NCBI RefSeq assembly: GCF_001468085.1
Contig: NZ_LNZB01000015.1
Span: 1 to 64,000, forward strand
Source of the DNA: Legionella waltersii
GTDB lineage: Bacteria > Pseudomonadota > Gammaproteobacteria > Legionellales > Legionellaceae
Direction of reading: 5' to 3'
DNA length: 64,000 nucleotides
In this document: positions 33,898 to 42,707 of the stretch, piece by piece
Numbering within the stretch: position 1 is the stretch's first letter
How the letters are laid out: each line of letters starts with the position of its first letter
The notes under the pieces: generated by a model
What the model saw: only the letters and a program-made list of their open reading frames with translations
The model's database searches: none
Told to the model about the DNA's origin: nothing
Program-made: the position numbers and the translations under genes

Positions 33898-35427
33898 ATG
33901 GGGAATGGTGTGAATACAATAGTTCTAATTCTTTTATGTCTCATGTTAGCCTGTCCAATTGGTGCGCTTGTCTTTAACTGCGTTTTAATTTCTAGACCAA
34001 TCCTTGCTGCGCGCCTGGCAGGTTATTGTATTGGGGTAGGGTTTTTGACTGGGCTAGGCTTGCTCTCCTATTTATCCTTATCGCAGAATCTTACAGTCTA
34101 CTTATTGATTAGCCTTAATACTCTCAGCTTATTGTTATGTAGTCTAGTCTTATTGGTAAGTTTTATCGTGCATCGCTTTTCATTAAGGTATATGCATGGC
34201 GACAGACTTTACAGGCGCTTTTTTCTTCTTTTATCGGCACTAACCTTAGCAGCCACGCTTATGGTTTTTGCGGATAATCTATTTTTATTCTGGAGTGCCT
34301 GGTCTGCTTCTAATCTATTGCTAGTGCTTTTGATGGTGCATAAAAAAGAATGGGCAGCTGCAAAAAATTCTGGGCTCTTGGCTTTTTATACTCTGTCAAT
34401 TGGTAGCCTGTGTTTATTAATCGCGTTTATTATTTTAAGTGTGACCTATTCAACAAGCTCTATTTCAAGCTTGACTCAACTCTCTAGCCCTGACAACTTA
34501 TCATCACTAACGTTTTCAATGGGCCTTATCTTAGTTGGAGCGCTCGCTCAATCTGGCCTACTTCCTTTTCATCGGTGGCTTATCAGTTCTTTAAATTCGC
34601 CAACCCCTGTTTCTGCGCTAATGCACGCAGGCCTTGTTAACGGAGGGGGGATATTACTCGTTAAATTTGCCCCACTGATGATGCTTTATCCTGGATTGCT
34701 CAATGTACTTTTTATAATCGGTTCCATCTCTGCCTTGGTGGGTACTATTTGGAAGCTGATGCAACATGATATTAAAAAAATGTTGGCTTGCTCAACCATG
34801 GCGCAAATGGGTTTTATGATGATGCAGTGTGGTGTTGGTTTATTTGCTGCAGCCATTGCTCATCTTTGTTGGCACGGATTATTTAAAGCTTATCTGTTTT
34901 TAAGTTCGGGCTCTGCAGTGAAACAAAAAAAATCAGAGACTAACTCTTCTAAGGTCTCTCCTATCATGCTCCTTAGCTCTCTTTCAGGTGGGGTGGTTGC
35001 GCTGAGTTCCTTTGCGTTCGTGACTCATAAGACCATCTCTTTATACGACCCCAGCGCTTTTGTCTTGTTCTTTGCCTTAATTGCCGGGGCTCAACTCATG
35101 CTCACTTGGATTCGTGTACACCAAACGATTTTAAGTATCGTCTCTGGGCTTGTTCTTGCACTACTTTCAGGGTTTATGTATGGCGCGAGCATCCAGCTGA
35201 TTCAGTGGTTAATTCCAAGTATATCGATTCTGAAGGGAGGTCAACTATCGATCATTCATTGGGCCATCATGGTTTTATTTGGCGCGTTGTGGGCTTTCTT
35301 TAATTTGGGGTTGCATCAAAAAATCGGTCAATCAAAGTTGGGCTGCTGGCTTTATATGAGCTTGCTTAATTCAAGTCAGCCATCAAGAAAAACCGTGACT
35401 GCATTACGAAATGATTACAACTATTAA
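33898..35427 (+). CDS. dabB: DabB, proton-channel-like subunit of the DAB carbon pump
   Basis: This 509-aa membrane protein has 13-14 helices and is homologous to NuoL/MrpA-type proton channels; LPFHRWLISSLNSPTPVSALMHAG is the family core around residues 220-245. In DAB systems this subunit lets cations in to energise DabA. It lies 18 bases before dabA. The ATG at 33898 is used; a GTG 12 bases later with GGGG upstream is an alternative. A stand-alone NuoL-like gene next to a DUF2309 gene is the defining DAB arrangement. The carboxy-terminal long lateral helix of NuoL is missing, as expected. Confidence 0.9.
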   Translation: MGNGVNTIVLILLCLMLACPIGALVFNCVLISRPILAARLAGYCIGVGFLTGLGLLSYLSLSQNLTVYLLISLNTLSLLLCSLVLLVSFIVHRFSLRYMHGDRLYRRFFLLLSALTLAATLMVFADNLFLFWSAWSASNLLLVLLMVHKKEWAAAKNSGLLAFYTLSIGSLCLLIAFIILSVTYSTSSISSLTQLSSPDNLSSLTFSMGLILVGALAQSGLLPFHRWLISSLNSPTPVSALMHAGLVNGGGILLVKFAPLMMLYPGLLNVLFIIGSISALVGTIWKLMQHDIKKMLACSTMAQMGFMMMQCGVGLFAAAIAHLCWHGLFKAYLFLSSGSAVKQKKSETNSSKVSPIMLLSSLSGGVVALSSFAFVTHKTISLYDPSAFVLFFALIAGAQLMLTWIRVHQTILSIVSGLVLALLSGFMYGASIQLIQWLIPSISILKGGQLSIIHWAIMVLFGALWAFFNLGLHQKIGQSKLGCWLYMSLLNSSQPSRKTVTALRNDYNY

Positions 35428-35445
35428 TAGTCCTAAGGAGTATTT

Positions 35446-37740
35446 ATGACTACTGCAAAAGTATTATCGAAACAAGATTTGATAAATTCAGGAACTAAAA
35501 ATGAAGGCATGACTTATCATGGCGGAAAAAAGAAAGGGCTTGAAATTCAGGCCTTAGTTCACAATGCCGCAAAATGCATAGCGCCTGTTTGGCCAATCGA
35601 AACGTTTATTGCGTGTAACCCCTTGCAAGGGTTTGAGGGACAAACCTTTGAAGAAGCATTGGCTCGAGGTGGCTTCAGGCGTCATAGAGCCGAGCGTAAT
35701 CTCCAACTCGAGGAAGTCAATCTGCAAATGATTAAATGGTGCGGTGGCATTTTTGATGCTGGGCAAGGCACTATTGACATGCCCCATCGTGAAAAGGGTT
35801 TTTATTATGGGTTCTTGAAGTTAGTTTGTTTTGATAAGCAGGTGCACCAGAATAACAAAGAAGCAAAAGCATTTCTGGAGCAATTACCTGAATCAGCAGA
35901 AGAGGCAATTGAAACTTGTCTGCTAAGACTTCACGTTCCAGAGGGACAAGAAGAAGCGTTTCTTGCAAAGACACTGTCTTATTTACCCGGATGGGCAGGA
36001 TTTGTGAAATGGAAGACCGATTGGCAGAACACAAAGAAATCAGGAGAGCCGACAGTCACCCTTACCGATTTTCTGGCTGTGCGTTTGGTGCTAACCTGCG
36101 TCCTCTGGCCTGATGCAGCCACAGAAAAAAAAAGCGTCGACGATGGCTCTTTGGTTAAAAAAGTGCTGGCGACATTAAAGAATAATGAAGACCGCTATCG
36201 CAACAAGCTATTGAGTGAGCTTGTACCAGAGGCTAAGCAGGAGGTGGCTCCTATCCCGCGAAGAAATGCGCAATTGGTTTTTTGCATAGATGTACGTTCC
36301 GAGCCTTTTCGTCGCGCAATTGAGTCTTTAGGAGCCTATGAAACCTTTGGTTTTGCTGGATTTTTTGGACTTCCAGTGCGTATCGATGAGTTTGATACCA
36401 ATAAAAACAAAGAGTGTTGCCCAGTCTTATTGAAACCTAAATATGCCATTAAAGAAATGCCAGCTGCTGCTAATAAAGACGATTTTGAACGTTATCAACG
36501 AGGAAAGGCTTTCATTAACGGCTGTAAAAGTCTTTATACTCACCTCAAACAAAATGTGTCGACACCCTTTGCCTTAGTTGAGTCCTTAGGGCTTTGGTGC
36601 GGTCTGAATATGACCTTAAAATCCTTAGCACCGGAATTAAGTAACCGTTCCATATCAGCCATCAAGGGTTGGTTGAAACCGTCCATACCGACCAAAGTGT
36701 CTTATGAATTAAGTGAAACTGATGCGGAGCAAGGTTTGTCTTTGCATGAGCAGATAAAATATGCTGAAACGGTATTGCGTCTTATGGGGCTTAGTTCAGG
36801 TTTTGCGAAACTCATTATTCTTTGTGGGCATGGAAGTACTACTGAAAATAATCCTTATGCTTCTGCTCTGGATTGCGGTGCCTGTGGTGGTAATCATGGA
36901 GGAATTAATGCTCGCTTATTGGCCTCCATTCTTAATAAACGTGAGGTTCGACAAGGATTAGAAGAATGTGGCATACACATCCCCCTGGATACGGTATTTT
37001 ACGGAGCGCTGCATAATACAACCACAGATTGCGTTGAACTTTATACTCAGGATGTAGAGAAAACGATTTATCCAAAGCTTTTAAGTCAACTCCAAAGCGA
37101 TTTGAAACAAGCAAAGCTTATAACGAATCAGGAACGAGGAATCAAATTGGAAAGTTGCAGTCCTCATAAAGACATTACCAGAAGAAGCATAGACTGGTCT
37201 GAAACACGACCTGAATGGGGCTTGGCACGAAATGCTGCTTTTATTGTTGGCCCTAGGCATCTAACCAAAAACATCTCTCTTGATGGTCGTTGTTTCTTGC
37301 ATTCCTATTGCTACGACCAAGATCACGACGGGGCTTTGCTCGAGACGATTTTGACCGCGCCTATGGTAGTTGCTGAATGGATAAATACCCAATATTTGTT
37401 TTCAACCTTGGATAACGTTGCCTTTGGAAGTGGAAGCAAAATCACTCACAATGTGGTTGGAACTATTGGGGTAATGCAGGGTAATGGAAGCGATCTGATG
37501 CATGGACTTCCCCAGCAATCGGTCATGAGTTCCGATGAGAACGCTTATCATGAGCCACAGCGATTATTGACCGTTGTTTATGCCCCCAAAGAGATGGTTT
37601 CTCAAGTGATTGAAAAACACTCTATTTTAAAAACCTTATTTTTTAATCAATGGGTTCACCTAGTTGTTATCGATCCCATCAATCAAATTCCTTTTCATTT
37701 AAATCAATTCGGTATATGGAATTCAGTAGCCTATGAGTAA
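35446..37740 (+). CDS. dabA: DabA, inorganic-carbon-uptake carbonic-anhydrase-like subunit (DUF2309)
   Basis: This 764-aa DUF2309 protein has zinc ligands of the beta-carbonic-anhydrase-like site: FCIDVRSE (Cys280, Asp282) and CGHG...DCGACGG (His462, Cys477). The 15-residue spacing of the last two is the same as in Halothiobacillus DabA. Conserved N-terminal text such as IETFIACNPLQGFEGQTFEE is present. DabA and DabB together hydrate and trap CO2 as bicarbonate at the inner membrane. AAGGAG lies 7 bases before the ATG. The next gene's likely SD overlaps its stop. In a heterotroph the role is bicarbonate supply for carboxylases at low CO2. Confidence 0.93.
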   Translation: MTTAKVLSKQDLINSGTKNEGMTYHGGKKKGLEIQALVHNAAKCIAPVWPIETFIACNPLQGFEGQTFEEALARGGFRRHRAERNLQLEEVNLQMIKWCGGIFDAGQGTIDMPHREKGFYYGFLKLVCFDKQVHQNNKEAKAFLEQLPESAEEAIETCLLRLHVPEGQEEAFLAKTLSYLPGWAGFVKWKTDWQNTKKSGEPTVTLTDFLAVRLVLTCVLWPDAATEKKSVDDGSLVKKVLATLKNNEDRYRNKLLSELVPEAKQEVAPIPRRNAQLVFCIDVRSEPFRRAIESLGAYETFGFAGFFGLPVRIDEFDTNKNKECCPVLLKPKYAIKEMPAAANKDDFERYQRGKAFINGCKSLYTHLKQNVSTPFALVESLGLWCGLNMTLKSLAPELSNRSISAIKGWLKPSIPTKVSYELSETDAEQGLSLHEQIKYAETVLRLMGLSSGFAKLIILCGHGSTTENNPYASALDCGACGGNHGGINARLLASILNKREVRQGLEECGIHIPLDTVFYGALHNTTTDCVELYTQDVEKTIYPKLLSQLQSDLKQAKLITNQERGIKLESCSPHKDITRRSIDWSETRPEWGLARNAAFIVGPRHLTKNISLDGRCFLHSYCYDQDHDGALLETILTAPMVVAEWINTQYLFSTLDNVAFGSGSKITHNVVGTIGVMQGNGSDLMHGLPQQSVMSSDENAYHEPQRLLTVVYAPKEMVSQVIEKHSILKTLFFNQWVHLVVIDPINQIPFHLNQFGIWNSVAYE

Positions 37741-37750
37741 GGGGACAAAA

Positions 37751-38116
37751 ATGAATGTTGTTAAAGTACAAGAGAGAAAAGACGTTGGTATTAATTTACA
37801 TCCAATGAAAAAAATTGAGATTATCGTTGCAGGAGAGCATGAACACTTCATTTCATCGATGATGGACGAGGCGTCAGTGACAGGATACACCTTGATTAGA
37901 AACGTTTCTGGAAAAGGTCATCATGGCTTTCATGAGGGAAAAATGCTGTTTAATGAGAAATCCTCATTAGTCTTATTTATCGCAGTCGCACCTGAGGATG
38001 TGATCGTAACCTTAGCTTTAGGCATGAAAACTCTGTTTCAAAACGAGTCTGGGGTCATGTTTGTTTCCGATGTTTCGGTGGCAAGGCTTGATTATTTTCA
38101 CACTATGGACACCTAA
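37751..38116 (+). CDS. PII-like signalling protein of the DAB operon
   Basis: This 121-aa protein of the PII/GlnB-like fold (SbtB/DUF190-like) has KKIEIIVAGEHEHFISSMMD as the first strand and helix. A loop NVSGKGHHGF sits in the T-loop position, and a C-terminal VSDVSVARLDYF follows. I start at the ATG preceded by AAGGGG; an earlier ATG overlaps dabA. Fused or adjacent PII-like proteins are common with DAB pumps and probably gate transport by binding nucleotides or bicarbonate. The T-loop Tyr used for uridylylation is absent. Confidence 0.78.
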   Translation: MNVVKVQERKDVGINLHPMKKIEIIVAGEHEHFISSMMDEASVTGYTLIRNVSGKGHHGFHEGKMLFNEKSSLVLFIAVAPEDVIVTLALGMKTLFQNESGVMFVSDVSVARLDYFHTMDT

Positions 38117-38120
38117 AATC

Positions 38121-38954
38121 ATGTATTATAAAAATCAGACTGTCTTATTGGCGTCCAAGCACGAAAAGGAGCAAGTGATTGCTCCTCCGTTTATGAGTAG
38201 GCTATCGTGCAGTCTGGAAGTGCATGATTTTGATACTGATCAGTTTGGTACCTTTACTGGAGAAATTGCGCGAACTCTTAGCCCTTATGAAACCTGTCTT
38301 TTGAAAGCTCAAACAGCAGCAAAACGCTTTAACTATTCTCTTGCTGTTGCCTCTGAGGGAAGTTTTGGGCCTCATCCCGCATTTCCTTTTGTACCAAGCG
38401 CCCACGAGCTGATGGTGTTTGTTGATGGTTTTCGGGATTGGATCATTGCAGAGCAACTAGTCAGTCAAAAAACAAATTATGAGACGATAACAATTAACAA
38501 GAATACAGAGCTGGATGCTTTTCTTAAACGAGTCGGATTTCCATCTCATGCGCTTATTCTACAAGAGGCAATGACTCAACGAGTTTTAGCTAAGGGAATT
38601 AACAACGTGGAATGCCTGAATGATAATCTCAAACTTGGTTTTAAAACTGAAAAAGAATTACTTTTAACAACAGACATGCGAGCGATGATGAATCCGACTC
38701 GAATGGAGGTGATTGGTGAGTTGGCCGATAAGTTAACACAACGTATTGCTAGCCTTTGTGCTCGATGTGAACGCCCAGGCTTTGGATTCAAGGCGACTCG
38801 AGGCGCACTGCTTTGTTCTCTTTGTGGCTCTCCAACCTCATTTTATGAGGAGGAAGTATGGGGTTGTATAGCATGTGAACATCAAGAGTATAAAATGCGA
38901 CGAGATGGTTTGTTAAAAGCAGATCCCACCCACTGTGATTATTGCAACCCTTAA
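38121..38954 (+). CDS. DUF6671-like protein with C-terminal zinc ribbon
   Basis: This 277-aa soluble protein starts at MYYKNQTVLLASKHEKE, 4 bases after the PII stop. The N-terminal half contains a conserved block (EGSFGPHPAFPFVPSAHELM). The C-terminus has three CxxC pairs (CARC, CSLC, CIAC) and a final CDYC, as expected for zinc-ribbon modules. Proteins of this kind are widespread, and the domain name is my best recollection. It is the fourth gene of the DAB operon and could be a regulatory or metal-delivery factor; no activity is known. Confidence 0.65.
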   Translation: MYYKNQTVLLASKHEKEQVIAPPFMSRLSCSLEVHDFDTDQFGTFTGEIARTLSPYETCLLKAQTAAKRFNYSLAVASEGSFGPHPAFPFVPSAHELMVFVDGFRDWIIAEQLVSQKTNYETITINKNTELDAFLKRVGFPSHALILQEAMTQRVLAKGINNVECLNDNLKLGFKTEKELLLTTDMRAMMNPTRMEVIGELADKLTQRIASLCARCERPGFGFKATRGALLCSLCGSPTSFYEEEVWGCIACEHQEYKMRRDGLLKADPTHCDYCNP

Positions 38955-39019
38955 TCATCATGGTGTGCGATTTCTTAATCGACTGTTATTGGAGGTAAAC
39001 ATTAGCAAGCAATGCAAGG

Positions 39020-39046
39020 ATTGGGATAAACACAATTTATCCCAAT
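39020..39046. terminator. Bidirectional terminator hairpin
   Basis: An 11-bp stem ATTGGGATAAA / TTTATCCCAAT with loop CACAA sits between the DAB operon (ends 38954) and the convergent carboxypeptidase gene (ends 39101). A/T-rich tracts flank it on both sides. Confidence 0.65.
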
Positions 39047-39100
39047 AATTAAGATCATTTTGCGACCGCGCTCTTATTAACTCAACCTTCTATTCGTCCA

Positions 39101-40561
39101 TTAAATTTCAATATTACCTAAATCAACCATCTTATCGCCTACTTCAACACCGAGTGTCTTGATCAGTTGATTACCTAAGTAGAAAGTAATTTCATAAGAA
39201 CCTGGTTCGGTTAATTGGTACAAAAGTCCGCTGCTAGAACGCAAGGCAAAGGTACGATTTGGAGCATCGCCATCAAATGCAAGCTTATTTAAACCCTCAA
39301 TTTTTTTCAGGGAATAACGCACTTCATTTGGATTAGAGGTTTGAACATGGGCACGAAAACCGCTTTGTGATAGCCGGGTAAGCAGCGCTCGCCAACCACC
39401 TTCCTGACGGACAACCGTTACATCGCGCCATTCATTATAATCAGGAAGGAAACTGAAAGCATTCACCTCAATACAAAAGGCAAACACACCATGTTCTCTC
39501 CACTGCCAATCCAAATCAGAACCATCCGCTTCATAAATGACTTCAGCAACAGGACCTACTTCGTAGGCATGTGTTTGATTGGCATCATTACGAATCTTGG
39601 CATTCATACTTTCACCAATAGATTGAAACAGATCTTTGGCAGGATTATTGACGCTTAGACAGCCATTTGGATAAAGGATTAATTCGCTGTAGGAGTGATA
39701 ACTGATATCAACCACAGGTTTTAATGTTTCAACCAAATGCATCATTGCTTGGGTTTCTGGCTCGCTACCAGCAGCTGGTCCTCGGTAGGTTTCGTTGTAT
39801 GGATCGCCACTTGAACCATCACAATAATTCCAATAACTGGGATAATTACGATTGAGGTCTACTCCAACGATATCTCCATCAAATTTATAGGTGTTTTTAC
39901 GCCACATCAGATGACCATCAGCGACTAGCGCATTCCCATCAGGATTTACCTGAGGAACAAGCACCACCCTAAAATGATCCAACCAGTACGTTATCTCTGC
40001 ATCATTACCGTATTGTTCAGTGAGCACTTTGGCAATATGCATGATTACTTCAGGCGTCATCACTTCTCGCGCATGATGCATGCCATTAAAAAGAGCGACT
40101 GGTTTATTCGTGTCTCCTGGGTTCGCTGAAATTTCCAATGCCATGATCGGACGGTCTTGGTGGGTTTTTCCTGCTTCAAATAATTTCGTAATGGTTGGGT
40201 AGCGAGCATTCACGTCCGTCAATGCTTGACGTACCTGAGTAGGAGTCATATAGCCCTGTATCGATTCAGCCAGCTTTTGAAGAGTATAATTTGCTTTTCG
40301 AATGTGAAGATTCTGTTTCTGCAATTGCAAAAGCTCTGCTGGTGTTACAAAAACTTCTGCCCAGTGTTCTTTTACATTCATGCCAAGCACGTCCATCTTT
40401 TTCAATAATTGCAATTGTGCATGTGCTACATCTGCTTGATCATCAAAATCAACATAGATGATTTGCTTTTTTTCTGTTTGGACTGCAAAGACATTGCTTG
40501 TGAACACTATTGCAATAAGCATGACGCAGAATTTTAACTTAAATTGGATGGACTTTCGCAT
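39101..40561 (-). CDS. Secreted M14 zinc carboxypeptidase
   Basis: This 486-aa exported protein has a signal peptide at residues 1-27 (ending VFA). An N-terminal prodomain-like segment precedes the M14 domain: HHAREVMTPE supplies the first zinc His and Glu, VDLNRNYPSYW provides the conserved Asn-Arg patch, and DISYHSYSE the third zinc ligand. The catalytic Glu lies in FCIEVNAFSF. A beta C-terminal domain of about 100 aa ends the protein. It should release C-terminal residues from peptides outside the cell or in the periplasm. I use the ATG two codons inside the frame's TTG. It is a single gene. Confidence 0.88.
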   Translation of the reverse strand: MRKSIQFKLKFCVMLIAIVFTSNVFAVQTEKKQIIYVDFDDQADVAHAQLQLLKKMDVLGMNVKEHWAEVFVTPAELLQLQKQNLHIRKANYTLQKLAESIQGYMTPTQVRQALTDVNARYPTITKLFEAGKTHQDRPIMALEISANPGDTNKPVALFNGMHHAREVMTPEVIMHIAKVLTEQYGNDAEITYWLDHFRVVLVPQVNPDGNALVADGHLMWRKNTYKFDGDIVGVDLNRNYPSYWNYCDGSSGDPYNETYRGPAAGSEPETQAMMHLVETLKPVVDISYHSYSELILYPNGCLSVNNPAKDLFQSIGESMNAKIRNDANQTHAYEVGPVAEVIYEADGSDLDWQWREHGVFAFCIEVNAFSFLPDYNEWRDVTVVRQEGGWRALLTRLSQSGFRAHVQTSNPNEVRYSLKKIEGLNKLAFDGDAPNRTFALRSSSGLLYQLTEPGSYEITFYLGNQLIKTLGVEVGDKMVDLGNIEI

Positions 40562-40658
40562 AGACAATATTCCCTTATCCTATTGATGAAGGAAGAAATA
40601 ATATCGATTTAATGGATAAATTCAAGATTTGCATTAGAAAAGTAGGTCGGAACATGAC

Positions 40659-40864
40659 CTAATGGCGCTGCCTTAAGCAGGGTCATTCGTGAAAGCGGAT
40701 AGTTCCGTACCCGCTTGCTGACGCGCGTGTCTCGGCTCACTCCCTGCCGTGACTAGGATTTGATTCAGATAGCAAAGAAGAAACCGAGCCGCGCGCGTCA
40801 GCAAGCGGACCTATGCTGGCCGGATAGAGGAACCTAATGACACCGCTTAAGGCAGCGTCATTAG
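40659..40864. mobile_element. MITE-like palindromic element, short copy (one 78-bp unit)
   Basis: Twenty-bp terminal inverted repeats (CTAATGGCGCTGCCTTAAGC and its near-complement, one mismatch) bound 206 bp that match the reverse complement of the 18965-19358 element with one internal 78-bp unit in place of three. AACATGAC flanks both ends directly (40651-40658 and 40865-40872), a likely 8-bp target duplication. It has no ORF of its own. Confidence 0.85.
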
Positions 40865-40984
40865 AACATGACCCAACCATGAATGGTTGTTTTCATAGTG
40901 TTCTATTATTAGGTCGCGACTCAACCTGCTTGCTCATTGGGTCAATGACAACAATTTATAAGAGAGGACACCGTGATTTAAACA

Positions 40985-41173
40985 CTAGCTACCTGACTGT
41001 TTGAAAGGTAAACTTGTTTCGCCAGAAAGTTCGCTCTGATAGGGCAATGTAGCAGGATCCACATCAGCCAGTTTAATAAAAATTTGTCTTGGATCGGATG
41101 GTTCTGGACTATTGTTTGAGCCAACAATTTTAATTTCAAAAAACTTTGAGGCACCCATAGTCATGTGTTTCAA
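40985..41173 (-). CDS. Small hypothetical protein
   Basis: This 62-codon minus-strand frame begins MKHMTMGASKFFEIKIVG. It is soluble and beta-prone, with a Pro/Ser-rich middle. It has no recognised family and no good ribosome-binding site; the Met at position 4 or 6 could also be the start. Codon use looks reasonable, and it sits between a repeat element and the cyclic-nucleotide gene. Confidence 0.35.
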   Translation of the reverse strand: MKHMTMGASKFFEIKIVGSNNSPEPSDPRQIFIKLADVDPATLPYQSELSGETSLPFKQSGS

Positions 41174-41288
41174 AATAGACTAACTTAATTTAAGCATAGT
41201 ACCTATTTTTTTATTTATTTTCGACTTTTATACAGAGAGCTTACTGGTGTGAAAATGAATTCGGGACCGGATTAGGAATGGACTTATC

Positions 41289-42491
41289 ATGAATAATAAT
41301 GACACTCTAAAAAAAATGTGTGATGGCTTTGATCAATCTGATGATGAAATCATTGGAAACTATCAATCCATAAAAGTTGATCTCTCAAAATCGGACCTTG
41401 ACGATTTTTTAAAAATTGGTCAATCAGAAACTTATCCCGCAGGAACTATTATTTTTAATGAAGGTGATCCCGCTGACTCCTTTTTTATTATTATCGAGGG
41501 CGTTGCTGAAATCTATAAAAAAGCGGTGGATGAGTATGGTGAGCAGAGCATCCATGTTCTAGCTTCTTTATCAAAAGACGCCATTGTCGGGGAGATGGCC
41601 CTCATTGAAAACGCTAACCGCTCAGCTTATGTTCGAGCTAAAACCGATCTCACTGTCATCAAATACAAGTTGGAAAGCATAGGTGCGAAACCAAAACTTA
41701 ACGTGCTGTTAATTAAAAATATTGCTCACATCTTGTCGGAGAGACTCCGTTTTACTACGGATATAACCGTTAAAAATATGCAGATTGTTTTAAAGGAATC
41801 TTTAGGGCGTAATGCATTAGGTGTGTTTATTATAGCCTTGCTTTGGATTATATGCCTTTATACGTTGTCTTTACATTACCTGGTTTGGATAATCCACAAA
41901 GAGAAAATCACTACGACATTGTCCGTCTGTTTAATCTCAATCTATGCGATTGCAACACTCATAGCAATGCATTTTACAGGTCTCCCCTATTCCCGGTTTG
42001 GAATTACCCTCAATAATTGGGCAAAAAATACTCTGGAAGCAGTGGCACTTACCATTCCACCGATGTTAATCGTATTATTGATCAAGGTATTTATCGTAGA
42101 GTTCAATCCTCTGGAGAAAACCCAACTATTTACAGGAACAAAACTCTTCTATGTTAATCAGCAAGTGGATTGGGAATATTATTTAACCACCCTATTTTTA
42201 TACAGTCTTTTTGCACCGATTCAAGAATTAATTGCACGATGTGCTCTTCAATCAACCTTTTTCAATTTTTTACCTGGAAAACAATCGTTTCGAAAATGGA
42301 ACGCAATCATTCTCTCAAATCTACTCTTTTCGACCATGCATACTCATTTTGGAGTTAGATTTACTTTCTTAACTTTTATAGCAGGACTTTATTGGGGATG
42401 GCTGTATCATAGACAAAGGTCGTTTCTTGGAGTATCAGTTTCTCATGCTCTTTTAGGCAGTTGGGCCTTATTAGTGGTTGGATTACGTTAA
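41289..42491 (+). CDS. Cyclic-nucleotide-binding domain fused to CPBP protease-like domain
   Basis: This 400-aa protein has a complete cyclic-nucleotide-binding domain at residues 35-145. Its phosphate cassette GEMALIENANRSAYVRA (101-117) keeps the Glu and Arg that bind cAMP/cGMP. A linker and six or so membrane helices (175-400) follow. They carry a CPBP/CAAX-protease core: QELIARC where EExxxR is usual, then MHTHFG and SHALLGS. The first Glu of the EE pair is Gln, so protease activity is uncertain. An intramembrane protease-like module under direct cAMP control would be unusual. Note the class II cAMP phosphodiesterase at 57.3 kb. Confidence 0.8.
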   Translation: MNNNDTLKKMCDGFDQSDDEIIGNYQSIKVDLSKSDLDDFLKIGQSETYPAGTIIFNEGDPADSFFIIIEGVAEIYKKAVDEYGEQSIHVLASLSKDAIVGEMALIENANRSAYVRAKTDLTVIKYKLESIGAKPKLNVLLIKNIAHILSERLRFTTDITVKNMQIVLKESLGRNALGVFIIALLWIICLYTLSLHYLVWIIHKEKITTTLSVCLISIYAIATLIAMHFTGLPYSRFGITLNNWAKNTLEAVALTIPPMLIVLLIKVFIVEFNPLEKTQLFTGTKLFYVNQQVDWEYYLTTLFLYSLFAPIQELIARCALQSTFFNFLPGKQSFRKWNAIILSNLLFSTMHTHFGVRFTFLTFIAGLYWGWLYHRQRSFLGVSVSHALLGSWALLVVGLR

Positions 42492-42707
42492 ACCTAAGCA
42501 ATACAAACTGGGTTAATCCTTTTTCAATACTTGATATTTGATCTCAAAAAAATCATCATTAAAAACGAACAAGCGAAGATACATTCCTTCAGTATACTTC
42601 GTTAATATGGGCTACGTGTTGTTATACACACTTTTACAGCGGAATAGAGATGAAATGTCTGGCCAGGTCCTCGACCTATGGTATGAAAATCAGTGAATAA
42701 GGATAAG

